64,000 nucleotides of DNA, taken from contig NC_060118.1 of the NCBI RefSeq assembly GCF_021155765.1, positions 6,758,001-6,822,000 of the forward strand, in the 5' to 3' direction. Positions 38,601 through 51,303 of the stretch are shown in pieces. This DNA comes from Diprion similis (taxonomy: Eukaryota; Arthropoda; Insecta; Hymenoptera; Diprionidae). Under the pieces are notes generated by a model. That model did no database searches and was not told the DNA's origin. It was given only the letters and a program-made list of their open reading frames with translations. Within the stretch, counting starts at the first letter, position 1; each line of letters starts with the position of its first letter. The translations under genes and the position numbers were made by a program.

Positions 38601-40645
38601 ACCGTTTTTCAATATTTTTGATTATTTTTAGTGGTGAGATTATTGTTGGCAGTACTGAATTTCACGAGACTGAAGTTATAGTAACGTTACCGTATCGAAA
38701 CGTTGAAAAAAATTACTATTTTGCAACTGTAGAATAACTAGAAAAGTTGAATTTACAAGATCTGAGTTTGTTAATTTTTTTTTATTTATTAACGGTTCCC
38801 TAAATTCTAGGGAATCATAATATGGAAATTACAATAAAGTTACAAACTTTAGCCTGATGAATTTTTTCAATAATGCAACATTAAAATCTGTGCGCTTACA
38901 ATTAGTGCACTAGATATTCTCAGTCAACCAATCGCGTCAATTAATCGTAATAGATAGAAAACAATGTGATACGAGTGACTATAAACAAAAAGAACAACAA
39001 TTCAAAAACTAGATCTTCTGGTTATTGTTACAAAACTAATTCTCATTCTGTACCCAGAAGAAAATGTTTTTAGGTTATGGTGAAAAGAACGATGAGAAGT
39101 CAAGGTATTGCATTAGACAATAACAAAAACGTATGAAATTTCTCTCGCTGTACAAAATTAATGTAGTCTAGTGTGATAGTTATGTGTATTTGACATAATA
39201 CTTCATACTTATGGAAGCGTGAAACGATTAACGATACAGCGAATAAAAACCCTAGTGTGATCATGCAATATTCCTAGGGAATTATTTTTCCGGCGAATGC
39301 CACTCTGGTCGATAATCACCATACCGGTTATTCGTGGTGGGAATAGAATATAGATTATTGCAAACGTTAATTGCAGATAAATATAATATTAAGTTTATAG
39401 TGGAAATGGCGCATTTGTGTATTGTGCAGTGTTGCGGAAATAATCGTGCACATTGCGTAACACTTAATTTCCGTAATTTAATTTTTGTACCTAGCACGGA
39501 TATTCGAATGAGTCAATGTTTCAAAAAAATAAGTGTATTTTCCAGTACACGAATCCCGAAACATTATCGTTACAACTCAGGATTTATAAAAAAAAAAAAA
39601 AAAAACCCGCTCATCTTTTCCCCACGCAGATTCAACGGCGCAATAATTAATCACCACAAATCTAGGGTATTTTGGCGCCGTTGGTACCGGATTTATTTAA
39701 CGTGTTATGGGAGTCAACTAAAAGCAAGTCTCGGTGAGAATATTGAACACTTCGCGATAAAATGAAGGTCTGAAAAAAATCAATTATAACCGAGTTGATA
39801 AGATAATTCGTTTCGAATAATAATAATTCAAAAATTCGTTCCATGCCTCCAGAACTTCTTCTAAATCCAAAAACTAAAAATTCAGACTTTTTAATTATCT
39901 GTCAAATTTTTTTAAATTCTTGAAAACGGGTTATTCGAAATCACCGAAAATCCCAAAAAAAAATCATAGGTAATCAGAAAAATCAATGAATTGATTTTAT
40001 ATGAAAAAAAAAAAAAAAAAATGACCAGAGATTTGTTACGCAAATTTCTGTTTAAACAATTTATCAACAACCCTTTAGCATTATTATTATTTTAAACGAA
40101 TTATCTTATCAGTTCGGTTATACGATTGGTTTTTTTCAGATTTTTATCTCATCGCGAAGTGTTGAATATTCTTAGCGAAACTCCCTTGTGGAAAGAAACT
40201 GCTAACCACAAGAACTAGTGATTGTAAGAAAACTAGAACACTTTCGCGGTTAGAAAGATAAAATGACAATATCATGCGGGTATATAATATACAGTGTGAT
40301 AAATATTCCTATACCATTTTCCGTGGCCATGACGGATTGCGAAGGGCCAGACCGCAGTCGATTCTTTATGAGACCTTTAGGTGGCACAGATGACGTAATT
40401 GCGCCACGTATGTACATACAAGGGGAACCCCAATTAGTTAATTTCCACACTGTGAAGTGTGACTGGTTTGTCACGTTTTTCCACGCATTTGGTATCAGTG
40501 TTTAGTTTTATGAACCTTAGAAACCGTCTGTGCAACGAACTACAAGTTCATTCAAATAATAACCAGCTGTGAGAGAACCGTGAGTGCGGTAATTAATGAT
40601 CTTTCGGTGAAGTGAAGTCCTGTAAATTGTTTTATATGTTGTTTA

Positions 40646-40723
<78 letters not shown>

Positions 40724-42725
40724 GACTGAGGAATAATACATTTGTTAAAGTTTAATATGATACGGTATATATTTCTTTATTTTTTTATCACACACGTGGA
40801 TGTAGGTTATGTAATCCTTTTACCACTTTGAAATATGATAATACAAAACCACTTAGCACTTTGTTCCGCATATTATTGTACCTAAATCGAGATATTATAA
40901 AGAGAAAATGTACTAAAGTCTCGATTATCCGTTAGAAAATACGACAAAAACTGGCACAGGCATTTTCAAGATATCGCCACAATTTTTTTTTATTTTATTT
41001 TTTTTTATTTTGCATATACAACTTGTCTTCACAGTGGATAAAATTAATTTCTATACGAGTACGGTACAATGGATGTTCATTAAAAATAAATTTGCTCGTA
41101 CCAACTGCAGTGTATATTATATATATATATATTTGGTATAATTGAACAAAATAAGCCTAAAGACACTTGAATTGAATGAAAAAAAAAATATATGATGATA
41201 GTTTTTAATCATCTTAACGTTCAAATTATACATATACAAAAATCTTTTCTTGAAATCTTGATATCGTAGCACATGATATTCAAATTCGCTCTGCAGTTTC
41301 ATTTCTATTACCTAGTATATGAGTATTGTTTTATGCGTATTTATTGTCCTTGACACAAATAACGTTACTGGATATTTTTGAAACGGTTTTTTCATGCAGT
41401 ACCATTGTTTCAACACTTTCTTTACTTGACACACCGTCAGGGATTTTTGTTTCAAATGCAAATATAAATTTAATCAAGATTACAGGTCTAGTGTTGTACG
41501 ATTCAATTGAATTGTTTTTTCTCATAATCGATTAAACGATTGATCGAACTTTTCAACAGATTGCTTCTTCTTCGATTATCAATTAAGTGGAAAAACAATC
41601 AATCGACATCAAATATCATTCGATTAATAACACGACTCTATAGATTTATTATACAGCTAAAACGACAGTGTCTTTTCTCTTGTCTTGAAATAGGATAATC
41701 GAAAAAAGAAGTTTATCGGTTCTTTTGTATAATTTTTGACAGTTTTCCCGTTTTTAGAATGCTTCTTATAATCCCTAACAATAATCCGTGAAAAAATACT
41801 AACACACATATATATATATAATATACCCATAACCCCTTGCGAATTTCAGATTTCAACAAATATAAAATAAAAAAAAATTCCACACTTGCGCATCTTAATG
41901 AAAAAAATTTTCCACCAGAAGCCGCAGAACGGAAGAAGGTGGTGACGATGCGAGGTCAGTGACGTCATCGTCCTCGTCCTCATCATCGTCAGCGTCGGAG
42001 GTGGATTGGTCGTGGGTCGAAGAAGTTGAGTCGTCGCGGTCAGCGAAAGCGCGTCGCGTTGCGGAAGCGGAGAAGTATGACGACGATGAGGCGTCGATCG
42101 GCGGCGGATTGGAGGGGGAGGTATGGGTCTCCATCCCCCACTCCACTGCCGCCACCCCCCACTACGCTGCCGCCGCTAGCCTCGAGCGCACGCGTCCGGC
42201 GGGCAACGCGGCCCGAGGCTCAGTCGGCAGTACAGTCATGTCTGCCGTACCGGCGGCCAAGCCTCCAAGCGTCCCGGGCGTCGGTCCCGCGCCTCCGCCT
42301 CCACCTGCCGCACCCGGGGGCCCGACCTCCTGGGTCCGCGCTTCCATGCGCCGGCTACGCCACCTGCGCCTCCCGGAGGCGGCGGAACTCCGTCCGGGCC
42401 CATCGGGCCCAAATTCACTCCCGGACATCGCCCTTGTCGCTCCCGACGTCCTCGCCGCACAGACCAACGCCGCCTCCGCCAGCCTACGACCCGCCAGTGC
42501 TCCCACCCCCCGCCTCGTTGGGCCCAATTCTGCCGCCCCCGGTAGGGGCGGACTTCCCGGCGGAAGGTCTCGGGGAAGAGCCGGCAACCCTGCTAGGCGG
42601 GACAGCCTCCAGTCTGGGGCCACTGCCAGCGATACTTCCTGCTCGACCTCCTCCGCCACCTCCACTGTTACCAGCCCCGCCTCCAGCCCTGCGGGGACTC
42701 CTCAGCACGCTGGGTCCGTCAGAAG
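32607..42725 (+). CDS. large unrecognised Ser/Pro-rich protein, 5' part, three coding exons
   Basis: I do not recognise this gene. Exons 32607-32682, 34208-35330 and 41919-42725 join with matching phases (1, then 2) through strong donors GTAAGT, GTGAGT and GTGAGT. They give 668 residues before the open 3' junction. The N-terminus is basic (MYTKKNTRSTASS). Residues about 34-400 are acidic and low complexity, with LSAEDTIDGISVEDLEDQDT and an EDEDDED run, then Ser/Arg-rich stretches. The third exon encodes a nine-Ser run, DWSWVEEVE, a PAPPPPPAAPGG proline tract, SLPDIAL, and a Ser/Thr-rich end. No catalytic domain or membrane segment is seen, so it is probably a disordered scaffold or regulatory part. 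ATG at 34231 in a good context could start a shorter form. The exon at 63979 probably continues it. Confidence 0.68.
33994..34020. repeat. TGAAGTTAGT-family fragment
   Basis: AAGTTACTAACTTCAGC just upstream of the long exon at 34208 matches the right-type end of the dispersed family. No partner end was found nearby. Confidence 0.35.
36855..37922. mobile_element. 1.07-kb TA-flanked element with CAGGG ends
   Basis: TATACAGGGTGTCC at 36851 and GGAACGCCCTGTATA ending at 37925 form imperfect inverted ends flanked by TA. CAGGGTGTCC ends are common on insect mariner-like MITEs. The interior has a degenerate run of GAAATCAT and TAATCATG words at about 36970-37210. No transposase. Confidence 0.5.
38662..38867. 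repeat. TGAAGTTAGT-family element
   Basis: The left end is GACTGAAGTTATAGTAACGT at 38668. The right end is ACAATAAAGTTACAAACTTT at 38831. The interior shares GCAACTGTAGAATAACTAGA with a related GCAACTTTGGAATGACTTTG at about 43778. It lies inside an intron. Confidence 0.5.
38935..39090. repeat. dispersed repeat shared with 1130-1290
   Basis: Blocks in order, such as GTGACTATAAACAAAAAGAA and CATTCTGTACCCAGAA, match GTGACCATAATCAAAAAGAA and CATTCTGTACCCAGAA near 1165-1250 with similar spacing. This is an old interspersed repeat of unknown class. Confidence 0.55.
39270..39690. repeat. dispersed repeat related to the insert at 26400-26525
   Basis: TAGGGAATTATTTTTCCGGC near 39274 matches TAGGGAATTATTTTTCTGGC near 26415. 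CCCGCTCATCTTTTCCCCAC near 39606 and TTAATCACCACAAATCTAGG near 39645 match 26453-26515. Here the two blocks are about 310 bases apart, but only about 20 bases apart in the other copy. One copy has lost, or the other gained, the middle. Confidence 0.55.
40650..40720. repeat. (AT)n microsatellite
   Basis: About 35 uninterrupted AT units. Confidence 0.95.
41919..42725 (+). other. GC-rich exon island within the large gene
   Basis: This is the third coding exon of the large gene, listed separately because its base composition jumps well above that of the AT-rich introns on either side. The acceptor is TTTTCCACCAG, ending at 41918. The chosen frame continues exactly from the previous exon and ends at GTGAGT. 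Two other frames on the plus strand and others on the minus strand are open by chance because of the composition. Confidence 0.6.
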
Positions 42726-43359
42726 GTGAGTGTCGAATTTTTTACTCTTTTTGGGTTTGCTTGTGGTGGGAAATTGTACATTTTTTAAGGTTTAATTTGA
42801 CGTGTAATTTCGATGAATGGTGGTAGGGATCAAATGCTTGAATTTAGGTACTAAAATACTTGACTGATTACGAAAGTGTAGGTTGAATTCGGAAGCTTCG
42901 AATCATACGGATTATATCTATTTACGCATTTCATCGGGATTGGTGGGTATCCGAAATATAGGTGTACGCTATTTCAGATCGTAAAAACCGCGAATGGTTA
43001 AAGCTCCGAAATAGGCTGATGATCCGAATGATTACAACTCCGAACGTTATTAGCTGCAACTTTCACATATGCTATATGTAAAGCGTTTACTGCATGTAAA
43101 ACGTTTTTAGTTTTGACCATTCGACAATTTTGAATTTTCCCGCGCCTGTCGGTTTAGTGTTGAGAAAAGGAGCGGTTGTCTGCAAACAGAACATGGCCGT
43201 GTTACAATAGATTGAAGGCCGCAATATCGAAATTGTATAAGTGAAAATCTGATCCGTTGGATTTTTAAATGTTACATAGAAAATTCGATATCACAACAGT
43301 AATAGTGATTATAATTTATACGTAATATAGCGGGAATTTTCTTTGAAACTCCTACTCTA

Positions 43360-43453
43360 AACGCCAGTAGATAGGCAATTGAATATACACTGTTTATTTA
43401 GACATATTCAAAATGTGGCCTACCGTCATTGCGGTTGCCTATCTGCCGGCGTT
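43360..43453. repeat. 94-bp hairpin-forming inverted repeat
   Basis: AACGCCAGTAGATAGGCAA at 43360-43378 pairs, with two differences, with TTGCCTATCTGCCGGCGTT at 43435-43453. It is a short foldback in an intron. Confidence 0.5.
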
Positions 43454-46400
43454 GAACGCATCAATTTTACAGAAAACTTGATACAGAATGCTAATTAAAT
43501 TATATGAACAACAGCTGGGTGACCAGCGTCGAAGTGAAAATTGTTAGAAATTGCTCTCCGAAATTCCACGAGGCATAATAATTACCATGACACTCAATAC
43601 GATCTTTCAAATTTTCAATCATATTATTAATCACCAGTTAGGTGTGCCGCGAAATGCATTTGTTTTTGGCAAAAGGTTTTCACTTTGGCTTACATTTTCG
43701 CTTCTCGACTGCTAGAATTTGCAAGGCTGAAATTAGTAATGCCAACGTAACAAAACATTGAAAAGAATCTCGATTTCGCAACTTTGGAATGACTTTGAAG
43801 AAGTTATATATAGGTATACATACATACGTACAATGTTTCAAAAATATGGTTATGCTCAATTGCTGCATTATAGTTTATTGAATTTAAAATCCTTCTGAAA
43901 TTCTCTCAAAATAATGCATGGTTACACTGAACAAAGAACTATAATCTGACAAAATTGTCTTATTTTAGGCGAATATAAGTACTTGCATTGTTCAATCTTG
44001 GTCCCATTTGAATTGAATTATAAGAAAGTTTTGAAAAAAAATGACAATACGATTCCGGAGTTTTCATCCATCTTTCAATTTCTACTATATATATACATAA
44101 TTAGTGCGAATTTGAAAAACTTTGACGGATTAAAAAATCCAATATTTACATCGAGAATAAATGTTTATAAGAAGGTGTAAAGAGAAAAATGGACGCTGTA
44201 TGTATATATATGGAAATAATGAAGTAGATTACTTCATCTTGCATTAACATTCGCCGGAAGTAAAGCGGTCGTTAAAAGTCACGATTGAAGTATTTGTGCG
44301 AATTTTTACAAGGCATATACATATGTATATGCGTCTCTAGGTACCGCGAACCATGAACTCTTCTCGTTTACGCAAGCCTCTCGCGAATGAAGGTAAATAC
44401 CGTTGCTCCACGATTGCCAAACTGTTACGCGTAACGCGATTGTTGTCCTTTTCGTTCTCTTCTTCGTCAACTGATGTTCTTTCTCTTTATCTTTTTATAG
44501 TATTTCGTATACAAGATAGTGTGAAAGAATACTGGAAATTTTAAACACGTCTAAGCTGTTGAGTCAATAAATTAGCCTCTCACCTTTAATTAGCCTCTTA
44601 ATTGGGGGTTATTAATTGCAAGGTTAAAATGAAAAATTAAATAATCGCATTTGATTCAATTCGAAAGTGAAAGACATTGTTGCTAGAGTTTTTATTTAGA
44701 AACTTAATTCAACGGATGAATCAAATTCCATACTCATCGCATTTTGCAACGTTTATCGAGTTGAAAAGGTTTTTTAAATGATCCGTGAATATGCATAAAT
44801 TAGTTAAAAAAAAAAAAAAAAAATCCTAGAATAGCATCGAGATAATAAATTTTAATAGCTTCTTAGATATTGTGAAACTTCATACTTTTGTTTTGGTGTT
44901 ATCATTATAAAAATTTTTGATGTTACGGTTTATTTATTATCGATACGTTAACTCAATCTATCTTGTTGTCGTTATAAGAAGAATTATATCTATTCAGAAA
45001 CGTAATAAGAGTGGTAGAAAAAAAACATGACGCGATTTTAGCATTGAGAAAATGGCATATTAAATGTTATTGACTAAACTCTTTAATTTTTTCTTTATAC
45101 TTTAAATAAAATTCAACAGAAATAAAAATTTTATTCGGTTCAATTTTTTTTTATTTCTTTTAGTTGAATTAATTTTGTCATTAAGGATTGGCATCAAAGT
45201 TGAATATTTTTCCAAATATTGATAACAAAGTAGAAAAATTGAACATGAAAAATTTCCAGTAAACTTGAGAAGCAAAAGACATGACGTTATTCAATATGAA
45301 CGCGTAGAAGAAAAGATAAAAATTAAACTGGGAATACAGAGAACCTAGATTAGCTATCTTCATAAAGCGCCGTCTATGCCAGTCGGTAAAACAGGTTAAA
45401 ATAATATGGTATTTCACTCTATTTCCAGCGAATGCGAAGTGATGTATTAAGAAAATCTGTGTAACTGACATGTGTTGCCATATATTCTACAACACTGATT
45501 GTATATAAATATACCATATACGTATATATTGACGATGTAGACGCGGAGTCCATCTGGTTAGTTTTTACTCGTTAGTCGGTGGCGTGAAACGCGAGAAAAA
45601 CCGTCACGATGAGAAAAGGCAAAAAATATGGAAAGGTGGTCAAAGAGCTGACTGAGATTACATACCTTATACAAAATTCTTAACTCGGAACAAATCTAAC
45701 GACTGAGTCTCAAACTATCGCGAATTCAAAGAATCTGTCCAACAATTTCCTCAAACATAGATTTTTAAGTCACTTATTTACCACGATTATTTTACTTTTA
45801 CACTCATTTCTTGCCTAGGGATAAATGAAAATCGAAACACGCTGTATAAACATATTTTTCTCAGATTTATAATGCCTGATTAGATAAGTGGAATAGATTT
45901 GAATAATTAACGTGAAAATTTCTTACAATTCGTGTAAAAAATATCGTACAAATTGTATGAATCTATTTCCGCCAATTTGTGTATTTTTGAAAATTTTCGT
46001 AGTTTCAAGTTTTTTTTTTTTTCTTTTAAACTTGATTATCCTGCTTCGAAAATTTTGAAATCGATATAATTCCGTAATGGGAATGCATGAAAACGTCTTG
46101 AAATGAAATACAATAAACGAATAATGTATAACAAAAACCAAACAAATCGATTTTACAGTTTCAGCTGTTATACTTGTAATCTTAAAAATGAGCTGAAAGA
46201 AAGTTTCGGGCGCAAATTAAAAATAGTAAGTTCAAAATCCAGTCTATACAATGCCAGCAGCAGCATTAGCAGCTATATATATAGGTATAAAGCGAGACAC
46301 GCACGAGTACCGTAGCGTAACATCCGGTACTAGATATTTTTTCGTTTTTCCATTGATCTTGGCCGGCCGACTGGTTGACCAACGATCTAGTATTATAAGA

Positions 46401-46488
46401 TATTGGTTTCAAAGTTTTTGCCCGAGTGTCTAACATTGGCATTGCTGTTGCAGTGTGCCACAGTGTTATTAATAAAAAACGTGAAGTA

Positions 46489-47717
46489 TATATGGTGCAT
46501 TCCACGCCAACTGAGTGAACGGTTGACCATGAAATTCTTCAATTTCACTAAGATATTTCAATTTTTTTTTTTTTTTTTTTTTCGAACACTTGTATTTACC
46601 CTACGAATTTTTAAACCTTCCTTAGAAATACCCGAATCGGTTCTTACGACGGAAGAAAATAAACATTCCGCTGTGTTCGGAAATAGTGAATAATTGTTTT
46701 TTCTTCTTTGTGGACAAAAAAAAACTTTTCAAATGTCCGATAATATCGATTAAAAGAATAAAAAATTAATTGAAAAGGTCGATTGATCGTTTAAGGAAAA
46801 CTCGTTTTATTGAAAGGGTCGATAAATGTCGATGAATTGCAAAAACTACGAAGTAAAAGGGCTGATTAATCGATTTATCAAAAACATTATTCATAAATAA
46901 ACAATTGATAGATTTTTGCAAAGCTCGGCTTGAAAGTCATAAGATATTGTTTGCCTCGACTCAGGTTACTTATACTCGCAGAATCGTACAATTGTATAAT
47001 CATTCGTTTCAATCAGGTTTCATTAGTTGAAAGGTTTTTTGTAATCGATAAAAATACGAAAAATTTACCGAATATATTTTACACTTTATATACATTACGA
47101 GAGCTTATAATGAAATCGTTTATCTAAATAACATAACCTTAAATTAGCTACTATCGAATCAGAATTCGACCATCTTTGTGTTTTTCTTAGTGTATTTCGT
47201 TTTTCCTCTACTTTCAGTTTGTGAAAATACGTTTCATCTCTCATTTGACTTGAACTTTAGCACAGCCAACTTCATTGATGAAATAATAAACTCGGAATCG
47301 GTCATTTGATCAGATTATACTATTTTATTGACTAATGAATCGACTAATACTTCGAAAAAAAAAAAATAAAAAAAAACATTTCTTCTTGGCATTTATTTTT
47401 AATGATAGTTCGTTAAAAAATAAAAATATTCAGCATTCTCCTACCATTCAGGAAATATGACATGAAAGTGTTTTTTTTTTGTTTTTTTTTCAATTCCCTG
47501 GTTTAACAAAAAGTTTCATAGATTTTAAAAATGTTCATCTTCATGTCAAGGATATTTCGTCACTTCATCAGGTCGCCATACTTTTAAAAAATGTTGTAAA
47601 AATTTCAAAAGATCAGAGATATTATCTTTCACCGAAAGAAACCGAAAAATCCTTTAGTCATCAGATCTCATATGGTCAGGCCGATGACCCGTTGATTTGC
47701 CGTGGAATACCCCATAC
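46489..47717. mobile_element. GGCATTCCATGCC-family element, about 1.2 kb
   Basis: TATGGTGCATTCCACGCC at 46491 and GCCGTGGAATACCCCATAC near 47699 are inverted ends of the same type as those bounding 62031-62410. The interior is AT-rich without a credible transposase. Pairing of these two ends is inferred from orientation and distance. Confidence 0.4.
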
Positions 47718-48077
47718 GTACCCACAAACGCATTGATCCAAATAAATTTGTCGAATATATTCTTAACTGATTATAGCAATATTGAATCACTCGTTGATTA
47801 TTACATACTATATTAATTAATACTATGTTTAATTATCCATTTATTTTTATGACGTAACATTAACAACTAAACTCGAGAACTTGGTTACGGATAAATTAAG
47901 CGCCCGTTCACTTTTGCACCTTTATATTTATACATATATAATATATATGTGTGTATGTGACGAATTTTTTATTGATTAGTTTTTGTCGCGAGGTCGGGTT
48001 GTTGAGGCTTGGCTCTTTACGATACCTAAATATAAGTTAAGTGACCGTGTTTCTCAATCGAGGTGTCGCGTTTTATA

Positions 48078-48466
48078 CCGTGTGTTCATGAGGAAAGTGC
48101 GCACCTTATGCGCGTGCGTCAAGTCGTTCGAATCTCATTGGCTGACAGTTACCGTCTGATTGAGTAGCCGATGCAATACCAATCTCAACTGTATCAAAAA
48201 ATGTCCCTAGGAGCCCACAGCTAACGATACGCTCCTAGGGACATTGCCTGACAGTCGCAATTGGTATTGCATCGGCTGCTCAATCACGTGGTAACTGTAT
48301 CATAAAATGTCCCTAGGAGCCCGCCGTTGCTGTGGAATCCTAGGGACATTTTCAGACAGTCACGATTGGTGTTGCGCCTGCTGCTCAATCAGGCGGTTAC
48401 CGTCGGCCAATAGAATTCGAACGACTTGACGCACGCGCATAAGGTGCGCATAAGGTCCTCATGAAC
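48078..48466. mobile_element. TA-flanked MITE, copy 2
   Basis: CCGTGTGTTCATGAGGAAAG at the left is followed by three GTCCCTAGGAGCC or complement modules. The right side reads GCGCATAAGGTGCGCATAAG then GTCCTCATGAAC, with the last ten or so bases replaced by an A run. The family is the same as at 25746 and 59095. Confidence 0.68.
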
Positions 48467-50559
48467 AAAAAAAAAAAGCTTTGCTCCGAATCTTAGTGCT
48501 TTGGCGAATTAAAAAAGGTTGTGTGATTGCCTAGTTTTTCAAGATAAAAAAAAAAAAAAAAAAAACAAGAAATAAGATTCACTCGCAATCGTTTTTGATC
48601 CTCCTTCTCGCGAATTGCGCTAAACTGTCGTTAATGCAGTTTCCTGTGAAATTAACATCTCACTATAATTAGTGTTTATTACTTACATTGATATTGACGT
48701 TTTAAATAAATGACTTATGAAAAAAAAATCATTTCATCTCCGTAAAGTTTAGGCTTTGAAATTAGAGGGAAAAATTTCGCAAGTAATTTTAGAAGTTTCG
48801 TACCTGAATACACGGGTATAGAATTCGAATTGAGAAAAGTAATTTTTGAAACTCTAGTCGCGGTTTTAGTAAAGTGAAACTTTATCCAACAGGGAAACCA
48901 CTCAGTTTCCGATACACGCCGTGCACTCAAGAGTTTCAGGTAAAACCTCGCGTGGAAACAGAGACAAATTCATATACCTTGGATTTTTTTTTTTTTCTTA
49001 CTTTTATTTAATTTATTTATTTTTTGTTTTACGAAGCTAGTGATTTGGAATAAATGATTTATTTACTTAACGTATAAGTTTATTCTAGAATCCTATGTCT
49101 TTGAGGAGAAAATATATAAAACAAAAATTGCGCAAATAGTTCGATGCAATAATGTAATGTTTATTTAGTTTTAGTTTATTTTGCCCATCGACCATGTGGC
49201 AAAATACATTGAATACAAAGTGTCAAACAGAATAAGATGACGACATAAAATTTTAAATAAAGTTGATAACATAAATTTTAAAAAGAATAAAGCAGTCTCA
49301 TATAAAGTATAAGAGTAATAAATAGATTGATTTGGTTTCTCAGCGTGCAATTGTAGAATAATAAATGAAGTATATGACAATTTGAACAATATGATATTGA
49401 ATAAGAAATAATTATAATACACCCGAAAAATTGTCGAGTTTTAAAAATATCGAACAATATTAACAAGATTATTTCGGTTGACAAATTTAAAAGTCACGAT
49501 TATACAACTTGTATGGAAATTTTTTATTATGTTCATTTCATTTATTTATTTCATTTCGTCACGTCGCTAATGGAGAAGCAGAAAATTTTTCTCTCGGTTC
49601 AGACTAATTACTGCAATATTGTAAACTGGTTATGTTGGCAGTATAAAATTCAATACTTCAAGTTTCTCACGGTATATTTCTCTACATCTGTATTAATTAC
49701 TTGTATTTCATTATATAATATATATGTTATTGAGAAATCGAAGAAAAATGCAATTGCAATTAGCGCTGTATAATAAATAGCACAAGATTTCGTTTCAGTA
49801 ATTTCGAACAAACATTTTGTGGATATATTTTTTCTACGGCAAAATTGACCTTCGTGATTTATTCTTTGTTTTTTCTTTATACATTTTGTTTAAAATATAA
49901 ATTATCTGTTTACATCGAGTTTCGATTAGACTTAAACGGGTTTTATGGTAAATTAAATACACATATTATTGTAAAATTCATTTCATCGATGCATACGAAA
50001 AAAAAAAAAAATATATATATGACTAATACGTCGAGAGTGAAATTTTATTACAAAAGAAAAACAAAAAAAAAACAGAAAAAAAGAGTTTTCTCGGGCACGT
50101 TTTACAATCTCTGAAACGTAATATGAATCACACACCGCATATTTGTACACGTGTTTCAACATCTTGTCCTTCAAGTGAGGAGAATTAACATCCGCATAGT
50201 TTTGGCCAAATTACTGATGCCTCTTTATCATTCCGATCATCGCATTAAACGGGATTCACAGTCTGATTCAAAAGTTAGGAACATGAACCAATCGATGTTT
50301 CAAAAAATTCTGAGAAATATGTCGTTTGCAAATTGAAAATACATTCTGAGATGAAAATAAATTCGATCAATTTTGAATAACAAAATATGTACAAAAAACT
50401 AATAAAATTTGGAGAAAAGGTTCTCACAATTAAAACCTTCGAAATGATTAAACTCTGCTGTTCTTTTTTTTTTTTTTTTTTTCCATTTTACTCATTTTCA
50501 AGCATCATATGATGGTTTTAAGAATTTTATTAGATGCTTGTTCACTATAATTAACAATT

Positions 50560-51303
50560 ATTTGGGGTATGGCTGCATTTTTGTGCAGAGGGGTTTCGAC
50601 CCTCAGGAACTCAAATATGAAGTCATTTTTAAGCTGCATAGCCGGTGATTCGAGAAAACAGTAAAATTTGACGTTATTTGAGTATTCCTCTAAAACTGCG
50701 GTCGATAGATGATAAATGACTTGATCATCATGTAGAACGGAAAATTCTACATCGAGTTATGTCCTCATATGTCGGAAACGAAATCGAATTAACAAATTGA
50801 GAAAAAAGAAATTCTACTTATCGACGGTATCTGGGGAATTTTGGTGAAATAATTTCTCAACTAAGAAAAAAGAAATTCTACTTATCGATGGCATCTGGGG
50901 AATTTTGGTGACATAATTTTTCAACAAAAAAAAAAAAAGAAATTCTACTTATCCACGCATATCGCATCTGGGGAATTTCGGTGATATAATTTCTCAACTA
51001 AAAAAAAAGAAATTCTACTTATCGACAGCATCTGGGGAATTTTGGTGAAATAATTTCGTTTCTCTTAATTTGTTAATCCGACTCAGTTTCCGATACGTCA
51101 GAACCTAATTCGATGTAGAATTTTCCTCTCAACAAGATGGTCAAGTCATTTCTTATCTATGGATAGTAGTTCTTGATGAAAATGCAAAAAACTTCAAATT
51201 TTGCTGCTTTTTCGAAACACCGGCTATGCAGCTCAAAAACAACTTATATTTGAGCTCCTAAAAATCGAAATCCCTTACACGAAAATGCAACCATATCCCA
51301 AAT
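50560..51303. mobile_element. foldback element with four central tandem repeats
   Basis: The outer arms, about 240 bases each, are inverted copies. TTTGGGGTATGGCTGCATTT starts the left arm, and GCAACCATATCCCAAAT ends the right; GCTGCATAGCCGGTG (left) pairs with CACCGGCTATGCAGC (right). The centre (about 50800-51058) has four units of 64-70 bases, each with GAAATTCTACTTATC, then ATCTGGGGAATTT, then ATAATTT. No coding content. Confidence 0.72.

Larger units (their letters stand above)
35331..41918. other. 6.6-kb intron of the large gene
   Basis: Phase and splice sites define it as an intron. It holds a CAGGG-ended element at 36855-37922, a family repeat at 38662-38867, dispersed repeats at about 38935-39090 and 39270-39690, and an (AT)n tract at 40650-40720. 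A GC-richer patch at 40319-40505 has an open frame but no recognisable protein. Confidence 0.5.

Noticed and set aside
40263..40505. 80-codon frame in a GC-richer patch
   Set aside because: No clear splice sites in a usable phase and no recognisable protein; possibly part of a repeat.
42026..42826. 266-codon Pro/Arg-rich frame overlapping the GC-rich exon, and minus-strand frames there
   Set aside because: The frame that continues exactly from the previous exon and stops at a consensus donor explains the region; the others follow from high GC content.
44353..44392. Possible tiny exon MNSSRLRKPLANE with donor GTAAAT
   Set aside because: It ends in phase 1, which fits no downstream exon in the window, and there is no supporting signal.
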